A DNA stretch of 64,000 nt from CAILHX01 sp964511385 (GTDB lineage Bacteria; Pseudomonadota; Gammaproteobacteria; Burkholderiales; Methylophilaceae): assembly GCA_964511385.1 (NCBI GenBank), contig CAZEFE010000004.1:62001-126000 (forward strand), read 5' to 3'. A program made the translations under genes and the position numbers. Below, piece after piece: positions 17,891 through 24,225 of this stretch. Position 1 is the first letter of the stretch. Every line of letters begins with the position of its first letter. The notes under the pieces were generated by a model that made no database searches, was not told the DNA's origin, and worked only from the letters and a program-made list of their open reading frames with translations.

Positions 17891-18220
17891 TTGCCACCAA
17901 TTCCGCTAGAGTCGGCCACCAGAGACACTTTCCGGGGTTTTCCACAACCGCCTTGCACGCATAGCAAGGGCGGCGGATGATGGAAAACACCCTGCCGGTT
18001 ATCCACTGATAACCATACCGCTGGAATCGGCCACCAGAGCCAAAACCAATGATTTTTTGCTTAAACTATAGGCAAGCTAAAACATTCCTTAGCAAGCATC
18101 TAGTTTGTTAAATAGCCCTCAAACCCAATAAATACGCGGGTTTCAGGGCTTTTTACTGCACAACTCCAAAACCCTCAAAACCTCCCGGAAATCGGCCACC
18201 AGAGCCGAATTCCGGTTTTC
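17867..18220 (+). repeat. Long non-coding repeat module, copy 1
   Basis: This 354-bp stretch is co-linear with 22629-22972 and, by eye, roughly 75-80 percent identical. It carries three copies of TCGGCCACCAGAGCC or close variants (17911, 18027, 18192). Other elements are a block with CCACAACCGCCTTGCACGCAT, a TTATCCACT site inside the inverted repeat GGTTAT/ATAACC (17998-18015), a terminator-like hairpin (GCCCT-c-AAACCC / GGGTTT-c-AGGGC then T5, around 18114-18160), and a final hairpin CCGGAA-a-TCGGC / GCCGA-a-TTCCGG with loop CACCAGA followed by T4. It lies between the VirD4-like and MobC-like genes. Replication origin, transfer origin and regulatory RNA are all possible. Confidence 0.85.
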
Positions 18221-18276
18221 TACTGCTGTTATTTCCTGCCGTTTCCTCTATTGAGTGTTTACCTTAGGAGAAACCA

Positions 18277-18984
18277 ATGCTTATTCAAAACCCAGTTGAA
18301 AGGAAAGAACGGGCGCAGGCCAAGCGGCAGGCATTACTGCGGTTTTTGCGTGATGAAATTTATACAGTGCCGGAAGTCGCAGGGAGGGTACTAGGTATTT
18401 GTGAGCGGGGTACTCGCTCAACCGTCGCAAAACTAGAAAAGGAAGGTTTGGTTATTCGCCACTCAATCAAACTTCTTCCTCAACTTCCTCCTGTTGTTTT
18501 AATCGGCATTACAGAAAGCGGGCAAGCTGCCGCTTTCGATCCCCACTCAGGCGAGCAACCGGTGTGGAAGGCATTTGAGCCTCACAAGATCAATCTTGTC
18601 TACCTCACCCACACCCTGGAACTGCAACGCTTGCGCTTGCAAGCGCTGAGCAGCGGGCGTGTATCACGCTGGCTGCCCGGCGACCGGCTGGGAGCAGGAA
18701 TCAAGGGCATCAAGCGCCCTGATGCGGTATTACTTACATCGGGCGGGGTGCGGGTGGCGGTCGAGGTGGAACGTACACTCAAAAACAAAAAACGATACCA
18801 CTCCGTTTTGCAGAATCACCTCAAGGCAATCCAGCAAAACAAGTGGGATCGTGTTATTTGGGCTTGCCCAAATAATGACATTATGCGGCGAGTGCAAGCT
18901 GCGATCGAGAGTGTGCACAAGTCCGGCAAGCTCCCGGAAGTCTTGGCATTCTGCGAATACCAGGACTTTCTCCAACACCTGTAG
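18277..18984 (+). CDS. Replication-relaxation/MobC-like protein
   Basis: The 235-residue protein has an N-terminal winged helix (about 15-65; LLRFLRDEIYTVPEVAGRVLG and STVAKLEKEGLVIRH). The C-terminal domain contains the motif series KRPDAVLL (P148-D149), VAVEVERT (E163, E165) and K171, a PD-(D/E)xK-like pattern. This two-domain layout matches the replication-relaxation family found beside transfer genes on plasmids and islands. Whether it nicks DNA, relaxes it or only binds an origin cannot be told. It is a monocistronic unit with an AGGAG site and its own terminator. Confidence 0.55.
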   Translation: MLIQNPVERKERAQAKRQALLRFLRDEIYTVPEVAGRVLGICERGTRSTVAKLEKEGLVIRHSIKLLPQLPPVVLIGITESGQAAAFDPHSGEQPVWKAFEPHKINLVYLTHTLELQRLRLQALSSGRVSRWLPGDRLGAGIKGIKRPDAVLLTSGGVRVAVEVERTLKNKKRYHSVLQNHLKAIQQNKWDRVIWACPNNDIMRRVQAAIESVHKSGKLPEVLAFCEYQDFLQHL

Positions 18985-19010
18985 ACCCAACGTCAAAAAC
19001 CTAAAATCGC

Positions 19011-19037
19011 AAAGACCGCTAAAAATCAGCGGTCTTT
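19011..19037 (+). terminator. Intrinsic terminator after the MobC-like gene
   Basis: AAGACCGCT / AGCGGTCTT with a 7-nt A-rich loop is followed by a run of T residues, 27 bp after the stop codon. Confidence 0.88.
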
Positions 19038-19041
19038 TTTT

Positions 19042-19143
19042 GTTCCGCTAAGTCTCTAGTCGTGTCGGCTTCTCGTTCCGCGAAAATGGTACTTTTCGTG
19101 TAACGTGCCGGAACGACTAAAGCGGAACGAGACTGCGGCACGA
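19042..19143. other. Nested inverted repeats, oriT-like candidate
   Basis: An imperfect inverted repeat of 22-bp arms (19060-19081 and 19122-19143; 18 of 22 positions pair, with 11 consecutive at the inner end, TCTCGTTCCGC / GCGGAACGAGA) encloses a small hairpin CGAAAA/TTTTCG. A second alternative pairing joins GTTCCGCT...TAGTCGT (from 19042) to ACGACTA...AGCGGAAC (to 19127). Placement just behind a mobilisation-like gene suggests an origin of transfer, but no nic site was recognised. Confidence 0.4.
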
Positions 19144-19795
19144 TAAAGCCGTGCCTGCGCATCAAAAAATGTACCGCCAAGGGTGCCGCTTCGCGGCATC
19201 GGCTAGGGCCGAAACCCTTGTCTGGCTTGGGCTGAACGCCCAGCCTACATCTTTTGACTTGCCTTTCGCTTCGCTCCAGCGGGCTACGCCCTCGGGGGAC
19301 GTGGTCGCCGCGTTGCGGCGCCCGACAACCCCACTTCGTGGGGCTTCGGACGCTCGCTGCGCTCCCTCGAATTCGCTGCGCTCATTCGCCTCGTTCAGTC
19401 GCTGCGCGCCTGAATCCCCGCTGCCCTATTTTTTCGCTCGCTACGCTCCCTCAAAAACAGGGAACCCGCGCGGGGACACGCACGCCTGATGGCGTGCTCC
19501 CCGAACTGGGGTTGTCGGGCGCTTCGCTCCCGACGTCCGGGGCTGTGCCCCCCACGTCCCCCAAGGTCTCGGCGCGCTACGCTTGCTCGACGCTTGGGGA
19601 CGCCCCCAGCGCTTGGGCGCTGTTGGCTACGCGGCTCCCCCCAGCCCTACGCTGGCGCTCCGGGGGCTTGGGCTGTACGCCCCGCCCCGCCTTCGGCGGC
19701 TCCCCTTGCAGCGCTTCGCTTGCTTACTGATCGCTTATTTCCGCGCGCGGCTGCTATTGGTTATGCCGGAAACGGTAATTACAAGGAGCGCCATC
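19144..19795. repeat. GC-rich region packed with short palindromes, no gene
   Basis: About 650 bp without a credible gene. The sequence is a mosaic of 5-8-bp palindromes and near-repeats such as CGCTTCGCTCC, CGCTGCGCTC, CCCACTTCGTGGGG, GGGGCTGTGCCCC and CCGCCTTCGGCGG, on both strands. Long open frames exist only because the composition is rich in GC and poor in stop codons. Similar palindrome-rich spacers occur in plasmids and integrative elements of proteobacteria, from general knowledge. Their role is not known to me. Confidence 0.55.
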
Positions 19796-20152
19796 ATGGC
19801 TCAACACGTTTGCCCCGAGTGCGGGGATTTCAACATGAAGCTCATTACGAGCAAGAAAACCGGCAAAAAATACTGGGTTTGCCAGGCCCCGGAAGAGGTT
19901 TGCCGGGCCATCTTCCCCGACGACGGCGGAAAACCAGATTTCCCGCAGGAAAACCCGGAAGCGCTCGCCGCGCTCGAATGGCTGGCCGCAGAAGAGCGTC
20001 AGAAGTCACTCAATGAATGGGAGCGCGAATTTGTTGCCGGGCTGATTGAGAAGGTCGAGCAGCAGATTGCGACACCTCACCAGTTCACTCAAAAGCAAAT
20101 CGGCGCGCTACGCAAACTGGCTGACCGATTCGCAAACGCCCCCAAATTTTAA
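19796..20152 (+). CDS. C4 zinc-ribbon protein (topoisomerase-like zinc finger)
   Basis: The 118-residue protein starts with a zinc ribbon HVCPECGDFNMKLITSKKTGKKYWVC...C, with C6, C9, C29 and C36. This resembles the C4 DNA-binding fingers at the C-terminus of topoisomerase I. An acidic helical domain (about 55-118) follows with no recognised family. An AAGGAG site lies before the ATG. It is the first gene of a run leading to trbJ (10-bp gap, then a 4-bp overlap), so it may belong to the transfer-protein operon. Confidence 0.65.
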   Translation: MAQHVCPECGDFNMKLITSKKTGKKYWVCQAPEEVCRAIFPDDGGKPDFPQENPEALAALEWLAAEERQKSLNEWEREFVAGLIEKVEQQIATPHQFTQKQIGALRKLADRFANAPKF

Positions 20153-20162
20153 GGAGTTAAAA

Positions 20163-20681
20163 ATGGATTTTGAAAATTTTACTGGCGAGTCGCCGCTCTT
20201 AACCTGCAATCGCATCATCAAACTTGCTTTCGCCAAACCCGAAACCATCACACCTCAAACCGGCAAGGCGTGGGAGCGGTTTGTGGCGGCAGGACACAAA
20301 TTCTATCCGGACGACGATCAAGTGCAATTTGTTCTCGATTTTTTCCTGTTTCTCAAAAACATGGATAAACAGGATTTTTGTCGCCTTTGGCTTGGAATGC
20401 GGTTGCATCCTTACTTTGCGGATGCGGATACCTGGAAGATTGTGCGCCTGATTTACGGCGTGGCGGACGGGGCTTTGATTAGGGCGGCGAACGTCAGCGC
20501 CTTTTGCATCACCAACAACGTGAAAGAGGACATCCAACTTGTGTTCAAAAAAGTGGGCGTCATCCTCGAATTCATGAGCTGGCTTGCACAAGTGCGGACG
20601 CTCGATCCTCACTTTTTGGAAGCCCGCACCCAAGAATGGGTGACGGACAAGGAAATACTTTCACAAGGAGAATGGCTATGA
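20163..20681 (+). CDS. Hypothetical protein upstream of trbJ
   Basis: The 172-residue protein (MDFENFTGESPLLTC...) is mainly helical and has no signal peptide or clear membrane segment. It has an aromatic-rich middle (FVLDFFLFLKNMDKQDF, RLWLGMRLHPYF). I recognise no family. Good translation signals (AAGGAG, 8 bp before ATG) and a 4-bp ATGA overlap with trbJ support it as a real member of this operon. Confidence 0.65.
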   Translation: MDFENFTGESPLLTCNRIIKLAFAKPETITPQTGKAWERFVAAGHKFYPDDDQVQFVLDFFLFLKNMDKQDFCRLWLGMRLHPYFADADTWKIVRLIYGVADGALIRAANVSAFCITNNVKEDIQLVFKKVGVILEFMSWLAQVRTLDPHFLEARTQEWVTDKEILSQGEWL

Positions 20682-21433
20682 AAAAACTTACCCTATCCCT
20701 GTTGCTGGCCGGTTTGTTGTCGGCAGCAACAATTCCAACAATGGCAGGCGGCATTGTGTTTGACCCACGCAACTATGCCGTCAACTCCATGCAAGCACAG
20801 TCTGCCATTCATACCGAGGGCGAAGCCGTCATGCAGACCCTCCACCAGTTAAACCAATTGAAAAGCATGTACCAGAACCTTAAAAAGCTGGGCAAGGCCG
20901 TGACGGATGCGGATTACAACCAATTGACAAACGATCTGCGGTCGCTTGAAGCCTATCGTATCGCCAATGAAGGCGTGGAAAGGGCACTGGGCGACCAAGG
21001 CGACTTTATTTCCCGATTGCAGCGTAGTTATGTAAATGATGGTGGCGGCGGTCATTTTGATGATTACCTCCCGTCGCTTGCCCGTCGTGCAGCCTCAGGC
21101 GATCTGAAAGCGCGGGAGTTGTTCGATCTGGCAGCGCAGGTAGGCAGGAACGTGCAAACGGCCAATGACCGCAGGATGAAGCTGCAAGAGCAGAACGCCA
21201 GCAACGAAGGCGTGATGCAGGCGGCGCAAACGACCAACCAGTATCTGGATACCATCGTTTCGCAAAACCAGAACATCCAGCAGTTGCTTGCGGAGCAGGT
21301 ACAGGCGCTGGCCGAGCAGAAGGCCATCCAGGCCGCAAAAGATCAAGCACAGGTGGACAAGGCCAAGGATCAAGCGAAACGCGAGAAGGAAGCGCTGGAC
21401 ACCTTTTCTGACCGGTGGAAAGTCAAGAAGTAA
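20678..21433 (+). CDS. trbJ: Conjugal transfer protein TrbJ (VirB5-like)
   Basis: TrbJ/VirB5 is a periplasmic, pilus-tip-associated minor subunit of P-type type IV secretion systems. The 251-residue protein has a Sec signal peptide (KKLTLSLLLAGLLSAATIPTMAGG), the family-typical mature start GGIVFDPRNYAVNS, and long coiled-coil helices, including a very Ala/Gln/Lys-rich C-terminus. The start at 20678 is favoured over the ATG two codons upstream because the GGAG site is then 7 bp away and the start overlaps the upstream stop as ATGA. TrbJ normally sits in a full trb cluster; only trbL accompanies it here. Confidence 0.8.
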   Translation: MKKLTLSLLLAGLLSAATIPTMAGGIVFDPRNYAVNSMQAQSAIHTEGEAVMQTLHQLNQLKSMYQNLKKLGKAVTDADYNQLTNDLRSLEAYRIANEGVERALGDQGDFISRLQRSYVNDGGGGHFDDYLPSLARRAASGDLKARELFDLAAQVGRNVQTANDRRMKLQEQNASNEGVMQAAQTTNQYLDTIVSQNQNIQQLLAEQVQALAEQKAIQAAKDQAQVDKAKDQAKREKEALDTFSDRWKVKK

Positions 21434-21436
21434 CCA

Positions 21437-21461
21437 AAAGCCCCTTCACCGGGGCTTTTTT
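21437..21461 (+). terminator. Intrinsic terminator between trbJ and trbL
   Basis: AAGCCCC / GGGGCTT with a 6-nt loop and six T residues lies 4 bp after the trbJ stop. It would reduce read-through into trbL, so relative amounts of the two proteins may be set here. Confidence 0.8.
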
Positions 21462-21478
21462 ATTCAGGAGCTTTAATC

Positions 21479-22603
21479 ATGAGGAAAATCATTTTGTTGT
21501 TTTGCCTTCTTGTTGCCGTATCTTCCGCCCCGGCTTGGGCGGATGATCCACCTGCCAGTACCGGCCAGCAATCACAATCTAGCACGGGCGGTGGTTTTTT
21601 TGACTGGGCGCAAAGCACCGTGCTGAAAGCCCTCGGCATCAATTTCGACTTCAACAAAACCATCACTGAAAACCTGATGCAGCTGTCGGGGGTTAAGGAC
21701 AGTGTGGCTGGATTGATTGAACAAGCCAGCCCGTGGGATGACGCAAGGAAGGCGGCGAAGAACCTATCTACCGGCACGGGTGGCCCTGCTTTGCAACTGG
21801 CGGTGTTGTTATCGGTTATTTATCTGGTGTGGGCTGGATTGGCGCGGGTTGCCTATGCGGACGGCGGAGTGCTGACGGATGCGTTCATTGAAATAACTCT
21901 TTTTTTTGCGCTAGTGACGCAATATGACGCTTTGTTTGGGGAGCTGCTGCCCAAGTTTTTCGACTCCTGGGCTAATGCCATTTACTCGGCCACATCCGGC
22001 AGCAGTGGTGGTACTGTTGCCCAAGCAGCCGGGGGGCTGGTGGAGGCGATGTTTACCTTTATCGCCCATGCGATTATCTCCACGCTGGAAAATATCGTGA
22101 GCTATTTTTTCCTGTTCACTGTCATGTTCATCCTGTTTACCGGGCCGGCGCTGTACAAGCTGGGGATGGCAACCGCCACGGTGGTAGCTACTTTCCTGAT
22201 TGCCAACGGTGCCGCCGCCATAGGGCTGATTGTCGGGCCGATCTGCCTGGCGTTTGGGGTGTTGCCCTTCACGCGCAAAATCATGTGGGGGTGGCTGGGG
22301 TTATTGACCGGGGCGCTTGGCATCAAGGTGGCGGTGGCCGCAGCCATGCCCGTGTTCACCTATTTTGCACACATGATAGGCACCACAACCGGCTTTGTAG
22401 GGGGCAGCGCGTGGAAAGACACCATCCTCATCATGCTGCTGGCACAGGTGATGAAGGCGATGGTGGATCTGATCCCGGATGCTGCAAGTACAATTTTTGG
22501 CGGGATGATGGGCAGTAGCTTCCGATCTGAGAACGCAACTGAAAAAGCGGCTGGTGTTGCCACCAAATTAGGTTTGAAGGTGGTTAGCAAAGGGCTGTTG
22601 TAG
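21479..22603 (+). CDS. trbL: Conjugal transfer protein TrbL (VirB6-like)
   Basis: VirB6/TrbL is the polytopic inner-membrane subunit of the type IV secretion channel. The 374-residue protein has a cleavable signal peptide (RKIILLFCLLVAVSSAPAWA). It then has a short periplasmic region and at least five hydrophobic segments (for example LAVLLSVIYLVWAGLARVAY, NIVSYFFLFTVMFILF, TVVATFLIANGAAAIGLIVG). The conserved GPxxLxFGVLPFTRKIMWGWL-type loop is typical of TrbL/VirB6. An AGGAG site precedes the ATG and a strong terminator follows. Confidence 0.78.
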   Translation: MRKIILLFCLLVAVSSAPAWADDPPASTGQQSQSSTGGGFFDWAQSTVLKALGINFDFNKTITENLMQLSGVKDSVAGLIEQASPWDDARKAAKNLSTGTGGPALQLAVLLSVIYLVWAGLARVAYADGGVLTDAFIEITLFFALVTQYDALFGELLPKFFDSWANAIYSATSGSSGGTVAQAAGGLVEAMFTFIAHAIISTLENIVSYFFLFTVMFILFTGPALYKLGMATATVVATFLIANGAAAIGLIVGPICLAFGVLPFTRKIMWGWLGLLTGALGIKVAVAAAMPVFTYFAHMIGTTTGFVGGSAWKDTILIMLLAQVMKAMVDLIPDAASTIFGGMMGSSFRSENATEKAAGVATKLGLKVVSKGLL

Positions 22604-22625
22604 TTATTACGCAATCACAAACAAC

Positions 22626-22652
22626 AAAAGCCCGGCTCGCCGGGCTTTTTTT
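22626..22652 (+). terminator. Intrinsic terminator after trbL
   Basis: AAAAGCCCGG-CTCG-CCGGGCTTTTTTT, nearly identical to the terminator after the VirD4-like gene. It marks the start of the second non-coding module. Confidence 0.9.
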
Positions 22653-22972
22653 ATACATCCAATCCCGCCAAATTCAGCCACTGTAGCCATTTTCTGGGTT
22701 TCCCACAACCGCCTTGCACGCATGACATGGGCGGCGGATGATGGAAAACACCCTACCGGTTATCCACAAATAACCATCGTCGTAGAATCAGCCACCAAAG
22801 CCAAATCCACTACTTTTTTGCACAAACTTTAGGCAAGTTAACACACGCCTCTAGTTTGTTATATCGCCCTCAAACCCAATAACGGCGCGGGTTACAGGGC
22901 TTTTTCAACACCACTTCAAAACCCTCAAAACCGCTTGGAAATCGGCTACCAGAGCCGAATCCCGTTTTTTTT
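22629..22972 (+). repeat. Long non-coding repeat module, copy 2
   Basis: Co-linear diverged copy of 17867-18220. It has variants of the TCGGCCACCAGAGCC motif at 22674, 22788 and 22942, a perfect DnaA-box-like TTATCCACA (22760-22768) within the inverted repeat GGTTAT/ATAACC, and the GCCCT...AGGGC hairpin with T5. The last motif forms the hairpin TCGGC/GCCGA with loop TACCAGA, followed by eight T residues. Spacings between motifs (114 and 154 bp) are close to those of copy 1 (116 and 165 bp). The 299 bp from 22973 to 23271 hold no gene that I can support. Confidence 0.85.
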
Positions 22973-23271
22973 GAAACTTCGTCATGGCTGATAACCCGTC
23001 GCGTTGTCATGCCTTTGGTCGTTCAACTGTTTTCAAAGCCGCTAAACCGTCAGTCAGGCGCAGGCTCGCATTGCACAGGTGCGCGCCAGCTTGTGAATCG
23101 TGAGCATATCCTCAGCAACATCAGCTTCCGGTATCCCTCCCGCTTCACCCCTTTGGGGCTACGCAATCTGTCACTTCCTTTGCAACTCGCCTAAACCGCG
23201 CCAGACATGCCGGTTATGGGCGCAGCGGCTCCGAAAAGCAGATTCACTTAACCCACCAAAGGAGAAAGACC

Positions 23272-23727
23272 ATGAACAACGCAACCAATCAGCCACAAAG
23301 CCAAACCTCAAAAGCAGAAGGGTTCCACCCCTCTACCCCGGCAGCCCACCAAAAAGCATATGTTGAAAGCAATGCAGAAGCACAGGCAAGGTCGCAACTG
23401 GAAAGCATCATGGAAATGGTTGAAGCCTTAACCACGGATGACGAGGATGAAGCCCGCGAAGCTATTCAGGATGACCCCTTGAGCGTTCTAGTGCGTAGCG
23501 GCTGGCATATACCTGGTGAAGAGGCAGAACCGGAAGAGTTTGAAATCCTGTTGTGTACCGGTGGCCCTGCTGTTCGCATCATTGGGGCATTGAATGACGG
23601 ACAACCTACCAGACCACGCTTGCAGTATCAGGACTGGGGAACGCCTTGGACGGAGTACATCATTCCGGCAGGTGATGAACGTGATGCCTTGGAAACGTAC
23701 TGCCAGCAATTTTACTTTGGAGAATGA
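23272..23727 (+). CDS. Hypothetical acidic protein of the element
   Basis: The 151-residue soluble protein has a Gln/Ser/Ala-rich N-terminus, a strongly acidic helix (EALTTDDEDEAREAIQDDPLSVLVRSGW) and a compact C-terminal domain with ILLCTGGPAVRIIGALNDGQPTRPRLQYQDWGTPWTEY. I have seen similar small proteins on plasmids and phages, but no function is established to my knowledge. A GGAGA site precedes the ATG. The gene lies downstream of repeat module copy 2 and 3 bp upstream of a small membrane protein gene. Confidence 0.65.
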   Translation: MNNATNQPQSQTSKAEGFHPSTPAAHQKAYVESNAEAQARSQLESIMEMVEALTTDDEDEAREAIQDDPLSVLVRSGWHIPGEEAEPEEFEILLCTGGPAVRIIGALNDGQPTRPRLQYQDWGTPWTEYIIPAGDERDALETYCQQFYFGE

Positions 23728-23730
23728 ATC

Positions 23731-23871
23731 ATGTGGAATGTAACAAAACAAGTTTTGAAGTGGCTGTGGAAAGCGCTGGTCTTTGTGTTCAGGCTGTGGT
23801 GGCGGTGGATGAAGTGGAGTTTCAAGCTGGCTTTCATTCTCTTGATGCTGCATAAAATTATTGGCCGATGA
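23731..23871 (+). CDS. Tiny Trp-rich membrane protein (46 aa)
   Basis: The frame starts 3 bp after the previous stop with a GGAGAATGAATC leader and encodes 46 residues beginning MWNVTKQVLKWLWKALVFVF. It contains six Trp, many basic residues and two short hydrophobic stretches (about 11-24 and 31-40). Trp and Arg residues such as RLWWRWMKW lie between them. It could be a membrane-associated peptide or a toxin-like or exclusion-like factor, but no family is recognised. Tight spacing to the upstream gene is the main support. Confidence 0.5.
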   Translation: MWNVTKQVLKWLWKALVFVFRLWWRWMKWSFKLAFILLMLHKIIGR

Positions 23872-23890
23872 CAAGATTAATGGTGTCTTC

Positions 23891-23961
23891 GGGGACAATT
23901 CGGGGACAGTTCCAGCGGATACGGCTGGACACTCGGGGACAATTTGGGGACAATGGGGACA
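23891..23961 (+). promoter_or_regulatory. Five GGGGACA direct repeats near attR (possible recombinase arm sites)
   Basis: GGGGACA occurs at 23891, 23902, 23935, 23946 and 23955, all in one orientation, with 11-, 33-, 11- and 9-bp steps. The same heptamer occurs twice near attL. Its absence as clusters elsewhere in the window and its location inside both ends suggest binding sites of the integrase or its accessory factor. Confidence 0.5.
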
Positions 23962-24032
23962 AATTTTGAGCGGTTGTTGCTCAAGATTTAATCAGCAGGT
24001 TTCAGTCAATAGTGGCTAAACCGTGGAAATAA

Positions 24033-24065
24033 AAAACCCGCAAAGCCAATAGCAATGCGGGTTTT
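24033..24065 (-). terminator. Intrinsic terminator of tRNA-Ser supplied by the element
   Basis: On the minus strand AAAACCCGCA / TGCGGGTTTT with a 13-nt loop ends in a T run. It follows the 3' end of the intact tRNA-Ser by 8 bp and lies inside the element, replacing the host terminator displaced to 12915-12940. Confidence 0.75.
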
Positions 24066-24072
24066 CAAGGGG

Positions 24073-24135
24073 TGGCGGAGAGCGAGGGATTCGAACCCTC
24101 GATACAGGTTTAAAGCCCGTATGCTTCCTTAGCAG
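24073..24135 (-). repeat. attR: 3' part of the intact tRNA-Ser(GCU)
   Basis: This is the second 63-bp copy of the direct repeat, forming the 3' part of the functional tRNA gene from the anticodon loop to CCA. The 5' part (24136-24167) is host DNA. By element logic the 3' part seen here was carried in on attP and restores the gene. Confidence 0.94.
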
Positions 24136-24167
24136 GGAAGTGCCTTCGACCACTCGGCCAGCTCTCC
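24073..24167 (-). tRNA. tRNA-Ser(GCU)
   Basis: The 95-nt gene includes an encoded CCA. The acceptor stem is GGAGAGC/GCTCTCC, the D arm follows as TGGCCGAGTGG, and the anticodon arm CTTCC-CTGCTAA-GGAAG gives anticodon GCT. The long serine-type variable arm and T arm CGAGG-GTTCGAATCC-CTCG complete it. It reads AGC/AGU codons. It is the integration site of the element, and its sequence remains intact. Confidence 0.96.
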
Positions 24168-24180
24168 GCAAGAGGGCGCA

Positions 24181-24209
24181 AGAATACCGTTTTACGCCTT
24201 AAAGGTCAA
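24181..24209 (-). promoter_or_regulatory. Sigma70-type promoter of tRNA-Ser
   Basis: On the minus strand TTGACC (24209-24204), a 17-bp spacer and TATTCT (24186-24181) lie 13 bp before the tRNA 5' end. Confidence 0.7.
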
Positions 24210-24225
24210 ATGGCTGATTTGTTGA

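Larger units (their letters stand above)
12964..24135. mobile_element. Integrated mobile element in tRNA-Ser(GCU), satellite-like (about 11.2 kb)
   Basis: The element is delimited by perfect 63-bp direct repeats (12964-13026 and 24073-24135) that match the 3' part of the intact tRNA-Ser gene at its right end. Inside are a tyrosine recombinase, FlhC-like and excisionase-like regulators, a VirD4-type coupling protein, TrbJ and TrbL conjugation subunits, a replication-relaxation/MobC-like protein, several unknown genes and large structured non-coding regions. No VirB4, VirB9/10-like core, pilin or standard relaxase gene is visible. The boundaries are seen directly in the sequence. The classification as a helper-dependent mobilisable island is inference. 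Confidence 0.93.

Noticed and set aside
17911..18206. TCGGCCACCAGAGCC repeats as a CRISPR array
   Set aside because: Only three copies per module with long unequal spacing that is itself conserved between modules; no cas genes.
19254..19730. Long plus-strand frames in the palindrome-rich spacer
   Set aside because: Composition is driven by GC-rich palindromes; two overlapping frames are equally open and neither has family signals or a start context.
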